Of a DNA stretch of 64,000 bases, positions 42,273-54,479 are shown one piece after another. The notes beneath the pieces were generated by a model that ran no database searches, was not told where the DNA came from, and saw nothing but the letters and a program-made list of their open reading frames with translations. The DNA is from Elymus sibiricus (Eukaryota > Streptophyta > Magnoliopsida > Poales > Poaceae), in NCBI GenBank assembly GCA_039707655.1, contig CM077665.1, forward strand, positions 84,383,954-84,447,953, read 5' to 3'. The translations under genes and the position numbers were made by a program. The number at the start of each line of letters is the position of its first letter. Position 1 is the stretch's first letter.

Positions 42273-45200
42273 ATGAGTGATCGTGCTTGGATGTACACCG
42301 GTCACCCTAGTCAGAAAGAAATGACCATTGAATGGTTAACAAAAACCAAGGGGTTTCTGAGCGCCGCATTTTTAAATGGCCAGGAAATAACCTGGTGCAC
42401 CTGTGTCTGGTGCGACAACCATAAAAAGTGGACACGGGATGAAATGGGTAAACACTTTCAGAAGTGGGGTTTTACGACTGATTATACGGTGTGGAGATTT
42501 CATGGTGAGTCTGCCCAACGTGCCAGAGCTGAGGTAGTTCGTCGTCGCACCGACGAGCATGGTACCGGGATCGAAGACATGGTGCAAGACTTTGATGATG
42601 CTCGGGATTCGGACGATGAGATGGAGGAATCTGCAAAGGCCTTCTATGAAATGTTGGAGTCTTCAAAACGTCCTCTCCACGAGCACACTGAGCTTTGTCA
42701 GCTGGATGCCATCGCGCAAGTAATGGCTCTGAAGGCTCAGTTCAACCTGGGCAGAGAATGCTACGACGCGATGATTACGATATTTGGACGCTTTCTACCC
42801 AAAGGCCATGTATTGCCAGCAAACCTGTACCAGTCGGACAAAATCCTACATGCGCTTAAGATGCCCTATGAGAAGATAGATGCCTGTGAGAATGGATGTG
42901 CCTTATTTAGGCTTGAGTATGCGAGCTTCAACTATTGTCCCATTTGCAAGCCTTCCAGGTATGTTGTGGTAGACAACGGTATGGGTGAGAAGAGTCAGAC
43001 CAAAAACCCAGGTAATGTTCTTTGGTATATGCCAATCATACCAAGACTTCAATGTCTTTTCATGGTCGAAGAGACGGCCAGACAGATGACGTGGCATAAA
43101 TTGGGCAAAAGAACCGAACTAGATGCAGATGGGAGTCCAATGTTGGGACACACTTCAGACGCTTTTGCGTGGAAGCACTTCGATGCATTACATAAGGATA
43201 AAGCGGCAGATCCAAGGCATCCTCGAGTCGCCATCAGCACGGATGGGTTCAATGTGTTTGGTATGACGGCAACCCAATACAGTTGCTGGCATGTATTTGT
43301 CATTCCACTCAATCTTCCCCCCGGAGAGATTATGAAAAGAAAGAACATTTTCTTGACGTTGATAATTCCAGGGCCCAACTATCCGGGGAAGAATATGAAT
43401 GTGTACATGCATCCGCTTAAGGATGAATTGCAAGAAGCTTGGGATAATGGGATCAAGACATATGACGCCGCTACAAAAAAAACATCAAAATGCATGTGTG
43501 GTACATGTACTCGTCGCATGACTTGCTGGCGTATGCGCTATTCATTGGCTGGTGTGTGCATGGAAGGTTCCCGTGCCCCACATGCAAGGCAGCTCTTGAG
43601 TTCCGTTGGCTGCAGGCGGGTCGCAAGTATTCTTGCTTCGACTTGCATAGACAGTTCCTGGATCCTCGCCATAAGTTCAGAAAAGACAAGAAGAATTTCA
43701 TGAAAGGTAGAGTTGTCAAAAACTCTGCACCACCTTCATTGACAGGCCAACAGACCCTGGATCAGATAAACGCTCTCAAGCCGGATCCAAATCGTCCAGG
43801 GTATTTCAAAGGGTATAATTCGAAACACGCCTGGACTCTCAAGATATGCTTGTGGGATCTGCCTTACTTTAAAGACCTCCTTTGCCCACACAACATCGAC
43901 GTGATGCACACTGAAAAGAATATCGCCGAGGCCCTTTTTGGTACATTGTTCGGCATAGAGGGGAAGTCGAAGGATAATCCTAAGGCTAGAGTCGATCAGG
44001 AGGCTCTATGTGATAGACCGTTACAAAACATGCGACAACCGAAAGGAAAGAAGAACTGGAGGAAGCCAAAGGCATGGTTCAATCTTGGAAGGCCAGCTAT
44101 GAGGGAAATGATCTTGTGGGTGAAAATGCAGTTGATGTTCCTCGATGGGTATGCAACGAATCTAAAGAGGGGAGCGAGTCTTGGCAAATTGAAAATATTT
44201 GGTCTCAAGAGTCATGATTGGCACATATGGCTTGAGCGGGTAATGCCGGTGATGTTGCGTGGCTTTATCTCTGAGGATGAATGGCTAGTACTGGCAGAGC
44301 TGAGCTATTTCTTCCGTGCTCTTTGTGCGAAAGAACTATCGCCTGACGTGCTAGACGAACTGGAAGAGTTGGCGCCGGAGTTGATCTGCAAGTTAGAAAA
44401 GATCTTTCCACCGGGATTCTTTAATCCAATGCAGCATTTGATTTTGCATCTCCCGACCGAGGCAAGATTGGGGGGGCCCGTGCAAAATCGTTGGTGCTTC
44501 GCAACTGAGAGGATGCAGAAGACGCTTCGAGCAAAATGTAAAAATAAACGTAGAATTGAAGCATCGATGGCCGAGGCATTCATTACTAAGGAGGCGGCAA
44601 ACTTCGTGACAACACACTACAAAGCCAAGAATCGTCATTTGCATAATCCGAAGCCTCGGTACAATGATGGCGACTGTGAAAAAGGTCGATCCAACCTCAG
44701 CCTATTCAAAGGGAAGCTCGCACCAGATGGTGCTTCGAAAGCAATAGCGTTGGATGTCGAAGAATGGCGGACCATTTTGTTGTATATCTTCAACAACCTA
44801 ACAGAAGTGCGGCCGTACATCGAGTAAGTTCTCGGTACATTGTTTCGCAACTTCTAATTCCTTTGAAATGCTCTTATTCCCGGATATGTGATACAGTCGA
44901 TACGTCGCCAAATTCTCGGATGGAGCGGTGATCCAAAAGGATTCCATCGAAGAGTATGAGCTTCTGGCAAAGCATGGAGGCGGCTATCCCGGTTTCATCT
45001 CTTGGTTCAAACAAACGGTAATTTCCATTAGACCATTTCATTTCTTCGTCTAGTTTGCGGCTAATGCAACAATCCTTTCGTATTAAACTTGTAGGCTAAT
45101 GCAGAGTCTATGGACTCCGAATTGAGACAAGTCGCTAATGGTTTTGACTATAAGGTCCGTTCATTTGACAAATACGACATCAATGGGTATCGCTTTCGTA

Positions 45201-45918
45201 CTTTTGGCAAAGAGCTATCTATGGCCGACCGAAAGTCTACAAATTGTTGTGTCTCCGCTGTCGACGAAGGAGGTGTCGAGTATTATGGAAGAGTTGAAGC
45301 AATTTATGAACTTAGATTCTTTGGTGAAAACCCACCAAACGTCATAGTCTTCAAATGTTATTGGTTCCAGCCGAAGGAGACTAGAAGGACTCATGAACAT
45401 ATAGGGCTAGTCGAAATCAAACAAAGCACCCATTTAGATGTTCCCGATGTCTATATTACGGCTCAACAGGCGACCCAAGTTTTCTATCTACCGTGGGCCT
45501 GCCAAACTGATCCAAATCTGAATGGTTGGGATGTCGTTTATGATGTGCCGCCACATTTTAGACCACCTCCCCTCAATGAAGATGATTATGAACCTCACAT
45601 TAACGCAGACACATATGAAGGAGAATTCTTCCAAGAAACACGTCTTTCCAAAAAACGTTTCAAGAACCGCTCTACTTCACCCCAGAACATTGAGTTAGAC
45701 AGCGATAGTGAATCCGACTTCACCCCTGAGCCGGAACAAGAAGAGACGGAAGAAGAAGAGGTTACTGCTGCGGATGACCTCTCAATGCTTGACCGATTCA
45801 TAAAGGAGGCCTTCCACATGTTGCTCCCGATAGTGATGATGATGCATTTATTAATCATAGTGATGATGATGCATTTACTGATCCCGGAGCATATATAGAT
45901 GATGAAGATTATTATTAG
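42273..45918 (+). pseudogene. CACTA transposase (TNP2-like), three exons, two frameshifts
   Basis: The gene encodes the enzyme that would bind the CACTA ends and move the element. Exon 1 is 42273-44823, exon 2 is 44897-45017 and exon 3 runs from 45095. All introns are GT-AG and the joins keep frame (..VRPYI-D-RYVAKFS.., ..WFKQT-ANAESM..). The start is MSDRAWMYTGHP. The Transposase_21-type core includes CENGCALFRLEYASFNYCPIC and DGFNVFGM. A DUF4218-like part (CPHNIDVMHTEKNIAEALFG) and a DUF4216-like C-terminus follow. An 8-A run at 43475-43482 shifts the frame: sense continues one frame over in HVWYMYSSHDLLAYALFIGW. A second shift near 45815-45830 replaces an acidic tail ending at 45918. Apart from these the gene looks well kept. 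Confidence 0.88.
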
Positions 45919-46046
45919 TTCATGTCAGGTATACATGATGATGATACACTCAAATTATATATATACATATTATTATTCATGTCGGTATTCATTTTTTTTA
46001 TGTTGTACTAATTTCGTTTACTCTTTGTAATGGCAGGTGTTGAAAT

Positions 46047-48503
46047 ATGGTGGGCGCGGGTCGAGAGCGATCCGAGGATCCTTCGTCGGCGCGTGGTGGG
46101 AGGGGTACTTCCATTCCACCCCAAACTCTCCGGAGAGCGTTGTACGATAGTATTGGGACACCCGAGGGCGCTTCTTCGTCGGCGAAGTTGCCGACCGGGA
46201 GAGGAGGTCGGGGGAGAGGAAGGAAGGCTCCTAAAGTTACACGTGGTGGCCGCGGGAGAGGTAGGAAGGCTGCTACACCTTCCTCGCCGCCACCCCCAGC
46301 TGATTCACCCGAGCACAGGACTGCTACGGTGGACCCGTCTGAGGTGGAGGCTACAAGGACTCCTGTCCACGAGCCTCGGGTCGACGATCCTTCTGTCTCA
46401 GACGCGGCCACCCGCGAGACTCCTGTGCCAGACGCTTCGTCCTACGAGACTCCACAGGCTTCCACCAGATGGGATACCTGGCCGGATCTGCATCAGCCGG
46501 AGCCGAGTGGCCATGCTGATGGTGGCGGGGATCGGCTTTCTAATAGCGGGGACGAGGTGGTTGAGGGCACCGTCTACCAGCGCGGGTGTACACGGCTCCC
46601 GCCCGTGCCGGCGACCCGCGAGCAGAGGTGGCTGATTAAGCCCGAGTCGCTGAAGTAAGTGCATTTACTCTTTTTAAACCTTTTGCCTTCATGTTTCTTC
46701 ACATATCTAATGCGTTGGCTTTGTCATACTGCAGGGGTTGGATTCACGCCAAGGATGTCCGCAGGCCCAACTCCATCCTTGGTGTGATTTTACGGCATAA
46801 CTTCCTGGGGTTTGTCACGTTGCCCCGCGAGGGTCAGCAAGAAGAGGTAGGATTGAAATGGGAGCACTACTTGGCTGCCCCTGCACCGCCGGAGGAGATG
46901 ATCGACGGTGTGTTGTGCCACACGAGGGCCGACATGGTCATCAGGAAGTTCTGGGTAATTTCTCCTTTACACAATTAAAAATCAATAATAGCTAGTTATT
47001 GTACTAATCAGTGTTGTCTCTTTTGATTGCAGACCTTCTACAGGTGTGAGGAGGGATACGAGGAGGCCGCGGCAAAGCTTATCGATTACGAGTGCAGGCG
47101 CCTACTACAGAACTTACGGCACGAGGCTCGGATACAGGCTATTCGAGACTACTACGCCTCGCAGCGTATTAAGAAGGCCAAGTCGTCGTCCCGCCAAAAG
47201 TTTCTGGACAAGGAGCAGTACATGAAGGTAATTACCTATTCTTAAGGCCTTGTACTTAGTTTCCTTTGCTTTGATTCGTAGGCGTAGCTCTCAAATTTAT
47301 CTTTATTAACTTAGGTGCCCCCTAGATGGTGTGCGGATAAGATGGGTTGTTGGGAGGCGTTGGTGAATGAATGGTGCTCTGACCAATGGCGAGTCATCCA
47401 TGATGATGCCAAGGCACGGCGTGCCAAAATGGAAGGTGTGCCACACCATCAAGGCAGCGCCAACATTTATCAGTTCGGGCGGAACTGGGTATGTGGTTTG
47501 CTTCATGATTCCTGCAATTCATTCTTGTAGTGCTAGGTTTACCCATTATTAATACTTTGTTCCTCTCTTGTAGGCTCATCACAATAAGACGGAGGTGCCA
47601 GCGGTGTACGACATCTATGCCATGGCCCATACTGCCTCATACAAGAAGGTCAAGGCATTCTCTGAGTCTGACCTCGATGATCCCGAGAACTTCAGCAATA
47701 TCTCCTCCCACCACAAGCTCGTGAGGTATAGAGATGTGGGGAAGGCGGTGAATGGGGAGGACTTCAACCCGAGCCAGCATCCACTTGATCCAGACCTGGT
47801 GATGATAGCTGGCCACGGGAGGCCCCATGGCTCGATAGCCATTGGAGATGGACATATACGGTCTTCGAGCACTCTCCGGCAGATCAAGGCGCGCCAAACG
47901 AGCTCCTGTCCTGAGATGCCGCCTTGTCCACGGCCAGTCCAGCTCGCCATCGAGGTTAGTCATATGGACTCAGATAGGTTTCCTCCATTACATTGTGTGT
48001 GCGAACAAAGATGATTACAATGCTAACGAGGAGTTGTGTTGCAGGCTGCTCTGCAGAAAGAGAGAGAGACAACCCAGGCGCTTCTGGCGGAACAGGCCCG
48101 GCAGGCGGCGGAGGAGAAGAGGGATCTGGAGGAGAGGACGGCTAGGTTGTTGGAGGAGGAGAGGGCACGGAACGATGCGTCTAACCGGGCCATGTACGAG
48201 CTCATCGTGGTAAGTTTCTTCTTCATATTAGCCAAATCATGCACTACATGTTCTTTTCATTAATAACCAATATGATTGACTTGGCAAAACCAAATGTGCA
48301 GACTTTGTGCGAGAAGAACGGCCAGACCCCTCCGCCGATGCCATTCATTACCACGGCTGGAACGGTGAGTTCCATTTCAATGTTCATTAGTTACTAGTCT
48401 TAACATTTCAGCGTCATCATGCTAACGCAAATGATCTTTGGTACAGCATAACTCCCGAGCCGCATCGCATGACCCGAGCAACCCCAGTGCTTCACCTCCG
48501 TGA
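46047..48503 (+). CDS. CACTA second gene (TnpA-like regulator), eight exons, intact
   Basis: Exons by GT-AG sites: 46047-46654, 46735-46954, 47033-47227, 47315-47488, 47574-47954, 48045-48209, 48302-48364, 48447-48503. The spliced frame is 620 codons with no stop before TGA at 48501. Residues 1-200 are Gly/Arg- and Pro/Thr-rich, with two RGGRGRGRKA repeats suited to nucleic-acid binding. The middle (RHNFLGFVTLPREG, EGYEEAAAKLIDYECRRL, WCADKMGCWEALVNEW) looks like the putative plant transposase / Transposase_24 family seen in grass CACTA elements. Exon 6 is a Glu/Arg-rich coiled coil. It probably binds subterminal repeats and aids transposition. Its integrity contrasts with the frameshifted transposase. 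Splice sites are my prediction. Confidence 0.75.
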
Positions 48504-49020
48504 TGACGAGGACGGTAAGCCCTAATATGCCACTTACTTGGCTCATTTTCTCAAACAAATACAAACATAGCACTTAGACAAACTTAGCACTTAGACAAAT
48601 GTCATATTTTACCTAAGTTAGCTTTGTTTCCTATAAAATGACATAGTAAGCTTACTTACCTCCAAAATGACATATTGTACCTAAGTTAGCTCTAAAATGA
48701 CCTATACTTAGCATTGTTTCCTCCACACTGACATAATAAGCTTAGTTAACTCAAAAATGACATAATAGACTTGGTAACCTCATAGATGCCATAGACTTAG
48801 CTTATTTTCTTGCAAAATGACACAATAAGCTTAGTTAGGTAAATAATGTGATAATTACCTAGGTTAGCTCTAAAATGACACAAATAAGCAATAAGAAGAA
48901 GAAAAACAAGAGGAGACAGAGAAAGAATCTTGCCACACTTTGGCTTTAGGTGCTCAAATAATTTGAGCAACTTTGTAAAAATGTTAATTTACGATGTTAA
49001 TTTACGATGAGGTGGCATTT
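48504..49020 (+). other. Noncoding 3' part of the CACTA element
   Basis: No gene is seen. Loosely repeated strings of the type AAATGACATA and AAGCTTAGTTAG recur between about 48560 and 48890. An A/G-rich stretch lies near 48895-48930. Where the CACTA sequence truly ends is unclear. Confidence 0.4.
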
Positions 49021-52000
49021 TGTTATTTTTGTATGAATTAATTCTTGCATGAATTGATGATCTTGCCAACATGAAATATGTTCATTTGGGTGTGCTCTAG
49101 CCCCTGGTATTTTTGTTTGCCATGTTAGATCATGTTATGGTGGGATTCTTGATGCAAACATGCCACTAAAATTCTGTTTTCACATGCCCAAAATATTCTA
49201 AGTGTTGGAAACCTGTTATTTTGTTGTCATGTTCTCTAGATGATTCCCATGCATGTATTGTTCCTTTGGAGTTGATCCAATGCCATGAATTGTTGTGCTA
49301 GTTTCCCTCTGTCATTTGGTGCCTTCACCTTGGCAAAGAGATTTTGCATCCTAGAGTGATTTGCTGTCAAAGATGCTATGGTGTTATAAACTGCTGCTAT
49401 TCTCTTAGTGAAATTTGCCTAAGTCTGGGAATCTGTAGTTATTTTCATGCCATGTTTAGGGGATGCTACCATGTGATCTGTGGTGTTTCAGCATATGCTC
49501 AGTGCTAGTGTTTTGTTGTAGATGTTGCCCTCTATGACCCTGTTAATTTTCATGCCATGAAATGCCCTCTAGCATATATAAAAGTTTCTGTCAAGTTGCT
49601 GTCATGTTAACTCAGATTCTATAAAATGGGAATTTTCACTAAGTCCCTAAAAACTGATTCAACATGCCATCTTGTGAGCTTCATTGCTATTGATACATGC
49701 TTCCCTTCAAGTTTGTGTAGTTGGATGATTTGTTAAGCATGATGTATAGTTTCTGTACATGCTTTGGGTGTGGTTTGAAACTTTCTCTAGCTCTTGTTAT
49801 ATGTGTTGCAAGATGTCATGTTGCTGTTTGTGGACAGATTGTGTGTTTGAAGGTTTTGTGAATTGTGGGAGCTATACTCCATTGTTTTGCTTGATCTTTA
49901 GCTCAATTCTTGCTAGATTTTCATTTCCTATCCAGTGGCATCCTTGGAATACCAAGGAACAGCCCATGGCCTCCCTCATCTTGTTTTTGTCTCCGTTAAC
50001 GTTCGTACCTTGCCGTGGGTGTACCGTGAGCTTCGTTACTCCATTTACAACGTTCTACATATGCATTTGCATCGATTTTGCATGGAGCATTCATATTTGC
50101 CATGATCATGCATGTTCAAATAACTAATCTTGAGGTTCTGTCAAGAATACTAAAGAACTTAATAATTGCATGAGAAACATGACTAGCATAGGGTTGCCGT
50201 GTTAAATACTTCAATTTGGTCATGCATCATCCTTGATGTGCATCATATCATGCATATGTTGTGGTGTTTCTCGTGTGTTGATCGTTGTTCCGGATTGCTT
50301 CTCTCGATAGAGTTCCGAAAGCGTTCGGTGTGTGAGGATTTGTTCGACTACGTTGGTTCGTCTTCTTCATGGACTCGATCTTCTTCCAAGCGGGATCTCA
50401 AGCAAGATGATCATTTCCCTGGATACCACTACTATCATTGCCATGCTAGTTGTCTCGTTTCTATCGATGTCTCGCTACCTACCACTTGTATGTCAAGCCT
50501 CCCAAAATGCCATGAAAAACCTCTAACCCCTCCACATCCCAGCAAACATTGTTTGGCTATGTTACCGCTTGCTCAGCCCTTCTTATAGCGTTGCTAGTTG
50601 CAGGTGCAAATTGTTTCCATGTGCCAACATGGATATCCTTTTGTTATATCACAATATTATTGCTATTTAATTTAATGCACATATATACTTGGTAAAGGGT
50701 GGAAGGCTTGGCCTTTTGCTCGGTGTTTTTGTTCCACTCTTGCCGCCCTAGTTACTTGTGTACCGGTGTTATGTTCCATAATTGAGCGCTCCTAACATGC
50801 TCGGGGTTGTTATGGGGACCCCCTTGATTTTCGTTTTAGGATAAAACTTGTCTGTCAAGGCCCAACATTGGTACTATTTGCTTAATAACAACTAAAATTT
50901 GCATAGGGCATGATCACCCCGTGGATAATTAATCAACCCCCCGGGGCCAGTGCTCCTCATGAGTGTTGGTCCAAACCGAGCGATGTCCGGCGCCCCCTGG
51001 TCACCCGGGGTTTCAGCCAACCCGACGTCTAGCTCATCTGGTAGTGCCCTGAGAAAGAGATACGCGCGGCTCCTATTGGGATCTGGCCTGCCGGGCGGTC
51101 TTGCCAGACTTGTTTTACCTTTCTCGAACGTCTTGTGCGAGGAATTCCGAAAAAACTTCGGCCTATCTCGAGGTTGCGGTTTTCCAGTGGAATTGCCTAG
51201 GAAGATCATGAGATTCGTGGTCGAGGTTATTCCCGCGGCGCGTGGTTAGTTTGTGATGGATGAGTTGGAGCACCCCTGCAGGGTTAAATCTTTCAAAAAG
51301 CCATGCCCGCGGTTACGTGGCAACTTGGAAACTTTGTTTAACACCCGGTCATAGCAAACTTGAAGTAAACTCAAATAAAATACACCAACCATGTGCGTAA
51401 CCGTGACTGTCTCTTCTCGTGAGTCCTTATCTGAGAGAGAACACGGTGGGGTTATGATTGACGTAAGTAGGTGTTCAGGATCTCTTAGAGATCATTACTA
51501 GTTCACGTTCGTTTATTCGATGATCATCCCCCTTTACTCTTGTACTCGTAAGTTAGCCACTCAAATAAATGCTTAGTCGCTTGCTGCAGCCTCACCACTT
51601 AACCATACCTCACACATTAAGCTTTAATAGTCTTGATACCCTTGAAAATGAGATTGCTGAGTCCCTGTGGCTCACAGATTACTACAACAATAGTTGCAGG
51701 TACAGGTAATGCGATGATTTGACGTGAGCGCGATGTTTGTTTGATTTGGAGTTCTTCTTCTTCTTCATCGATCTAGGATGGGTTCCAGGCGGCAGCCTGG
51801 GATAGCAAGGATGGATGTCATTTTATCGTTTGATTTCGTCCGTAGTCGGACCCTGCTCTTCTGTATGATGATTGTATATGTTGTTGTATTGATGTGATCT
51901 TAATTTAGCTTGTGGCGAGTGTAAGCCAATTCGATATACTCATCTCTTCTTTACATGTACTTGTAATGATATCCATTCTTGCGAAACGACGAGATGCGCT

Positions 52001-52060
52001 TCCATCCCTGTCGAGGCCCTCATGCCAAAATAAGGATAGGATCGCATCTTGGGCGTGACA
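49021..52060 (-). mobile_element. Long LTR-like sequence starting TGTCACGCCC, left end unclear
   Basis: On the minus strand it starts TGTCACGCCCAAGATGCG at 52060. It has no credible ORF over 3 kb, and the sequence style is that of long Triticeae LTRs. The left end could lie anywhere around 48900-49100, since no TG boundary or copy of the possible duplication CGACG (52061-52065) was found. It may have replaced the right end of the CACTA element. Confidence 0.5.
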
Positions 52061-53185
52061 CGACGGTAATACCAGTTACCTTGTATTGTACTCGCAGCAT
52101 TTGATATATGTGTTATGTAGGTGGTTCCCCATAAGGTTATGAAACTCCTCCATGTGGGATTATATTTCATTCAATGGCACTACTTCTCCGATGCCACAGA
52201 GTGGTCATTTCCACAATTAAGGTCCTTAGACCAGAACCAAGCATTAAGTTTGATGGATCACCATTATCTCATATTGTCTTCGGTCCTCAAAGATATCTCG
52301 ACCTGTCATGTCAGAGGTCAAAAATTTCCTAAACAATACGTGTTACCAGTGTAGGTCTTGAGATCATGTTTTCTGGTCCCTTAAATTGGACAACATGCAT
52401 AGAGTTCACCATAGTATAACAACATACTAGACAGATCATACTACTATGAATGCAAATGGTGACATATAGAATAGGCACAGATTAATCTTACCACTCACCT
52501 ATATCACCCACCCCCAAGGGAATTACTCATGCATCATAAGAGGGGAATCAATCACAACAAAGATAAAACCCATGAAGACCATATCGATAATACCGGGAAG
52601 ATCCACACTAAGATGAAATGGTAATTCAAATAGTCCTGATCTCATAAGAGATTGAGTAGAGTTACATATTGGAATTACTCTTACAATAGTGATGATGATG
52701 ATGATGATGATGATGATGGTGGTGGTGGAGAGGAAAGGACTAAAACTAAGGTGATCTTCCAAGGTTCTACGGATCCTCTCTTCTCCTCTTCTGGATGGTG
52801 TGGCAGCGGCTAGGGTTCTCTTCTCCCCCTGGACCCTTCACGAAAGTGGCTTGTATAGACATGAGAGAGCTGATGGCAGTCCATACGACTGCTCATGCGA
52901 GCGCTTGCGGTTGTATGGAACGCCGTCTTCTGCTCTGTTGAGCCTGTTGACTTGGGTTTCTTCAGGAAAGTTGCTCCTCTTGCTTGATTTGCAGCAATCC
53001 CTCATGGTTTCCTTCCATAATTGATATTTCTTACCAAACAGGGAAAAACGTATTTTCTTCTCTTTCGAAGGATTAGCGTTAGAAATATCCGAAGAGTAAT
53101 GAAAATCCGATGAAACCAAGCAAGAATCACTATGAAAAACATCACAAATTATCGAGCCATCAGTTACCACTATTGAACCTATGGC
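52061..53185. other. Unassigned sequence, no gene seen
   Basis: This 1.1-kb stretch contains a GAT microsatellite (52689-52722, then GGT units) and otherwise short random frames. The part 52500-53150 reads like retrotransposon noncoding DNA, but I could not place it in a family. Confidence 0.35.
52689..52732 (+). repeat. GAT/GGT microsatellite
   Basis: About ten GAT-type triplets (as TGATGATGATG) are followed by several GGT triplets. Confidence 0.85.
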
Positions 53186-53400
53186 CCCCAGGTCTATTCT
53201 TGCATCAATAACTTCTAGAAAATTGTTTCTTTACTAGTTTCCTTTACTATTTGTTGTACCATTATCTATCTATCTATCTATATATTTGCTTTTAACCTTG
53301 TAACTAGCAAGATAAGGGGCTTGATAACCCCCTTGCCACCTTGTGTGCAAGTATTTTATCCTTCCGGCGGCTAGGTCCTCCTTTGATAGCTCAAGGGGTA
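53186..53400 (+). repeat. Diverged Gypsy LTR fragment
   Basis: The wording CCTATGGCCCCCAGGTCTATT, a CTAT microsatellite (53264-53281) and GATAACCCCCTTG resemble the 3' part of the TGATACGTCTCC LTR families. In the minus-strand LTRs of this window the matching string is AATAGACCCGGGGGCCATAGG. No LTR ends were found. Confidence 0.4.
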
Positions 53401-54479
53401 CCACAAAAGTTTCGATACTCAGGAAGTCTATCTTGTTTTGACCAGGTGGGTGAGTGCAATAAGTGCTTGGTGACGTGTCTTTGTCTTTTGGCTTCCGGGA
53501 ACGAACGTCCGTCTTGTCTCCACCGACCGTGGCGTCGGCTGCCTTGGGCGTGACACGCCAGCAGACAAGTGTGCGGCATGCGGTTTGGTGTGCTGGTGAT
53601 TCCCGTCTTGTCCATCCTCTGGCGCGCCTGCCCACTGGTCACATGGCGATGGAGCCTTGCAATATGCAGAATAACCATGCCACATGTGTGTGTGGCGGGG
53701 GTATAGCTTGCCGTCGAAGACTTGCTGAGTGCAGGAAAGTCTGAGGACAGTCGTTGCCGGGAGTGGTCGTTGTTGGGTCTTGGTCGTCTGACGTCATAGC
53801 CAGGCGATCACTTATTGACTTGGATAGGCTCGGGTGGCGGTAGAGGAGATCTATTGATGAAGATCTGCATGCTGCTACGGAGCCTGGGTTCTTCCTTGAC
53901 AAATATGTTGAGGATGTTCTTGACAAAGATCTGCATACCACCACGGATTAGGAAAGTACCCATTGTTCAGCAGTTCATCTATCGCCTTGATTCTTTAGCC
54001 AGGAGGCATTTGTGCCCCTTGCATAGTTGGGTCCGTGAACCCATCTGAAACGACACCAACAAGCGACGGTGAGGGCAATGGTGTGGGGATGGAGAACGTA
54101 TCATGTGCACCCGACTAACTGGTGCACCAGGTGCTTCGATCCAACCTGAGCCATTGGATTAGAAAGATAGGGACAGGATGCGGGGCAATGGGAGCTGCAG
54201 GTACATTTTGCAAAACGAACCTTGAGGTCTAGCTGAATTCTATTGAGCCCCGAATTCTCTACTGTGGCATCTTCTCACTTGTGCGGATGTGCCACCGGAC
54301 CATGGTGATGGGAGCTAGGGTTGGGACAGAATCCCCCGTATCTCTCTATTCCTCTCCCCCCTCTCCAGTACCTAGCTAGGGATCTCCCTCTCCGTTCTCT
54401 TATGTACCTATGAGGGAATCTCCGCCGTAGAGCATAGCAGCTGCCTCCTTCCTCTGAAGTGACCGTGCGCATTGAAGGA
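53401..54479. other. Sequence with no TE family recognised, no gene seen
   Basis: About 1.1 kb without LTR ends, terminal inverted repeats or pol-like frames. A repeated AAGATCTGCAT string lies at about 53858 and 53925. The open frames on both strands are short and show no recognisable domain. Confidence 0.3.

Larger units (their letters stand above)
41280..49020 (+). mobile_element. CACTA (En/Spm-type) DNA transposon, right end not found
   Basis: The left end reads CACTACTGGAATTCAG at 41280, in the protease part of a Gypsy pol. It is followed by TTTGCCGTC / GACGGCAAA subterminal repeats (41300-41465), a foldback hairpin, a TNP2-type transposase gene (42273-45918, frameshifted) and a second eight-exon gene (46047-48503). 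No CCAGTAGTG end, subterminal array or continuation of the Gypsy pol was seen to the right, so the element is 3'-truncated or disrupted. The right boundary given is approximate. Confidence 0.85.

Noticed and set aside
46030..46635. Alternative 201-codon frame beside the CACTA second gene
   Set aside because: The 46047 frame splices in frame through seven more exons; this one does not continue.
41280..48503. Possibility that the CACTA genes are host genes
   Set aside because: They lie directly behind a CACTACTGG tip with subterminal repeats and have transposase-family motifs.
49759..50588. Open frames in the long LTR on the plus strand
   Set aside because: Cys/Phe/Ser-rich low-complexity translations with no domain; expected chance frames in T-rich DNA.
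53546..53557. Second GGGCGTGACACG string resembling the LTR end at 52051-52062
   Set aside because: The flanking sequence does not match the LTR, so it is probably a chance 12-base repeat.
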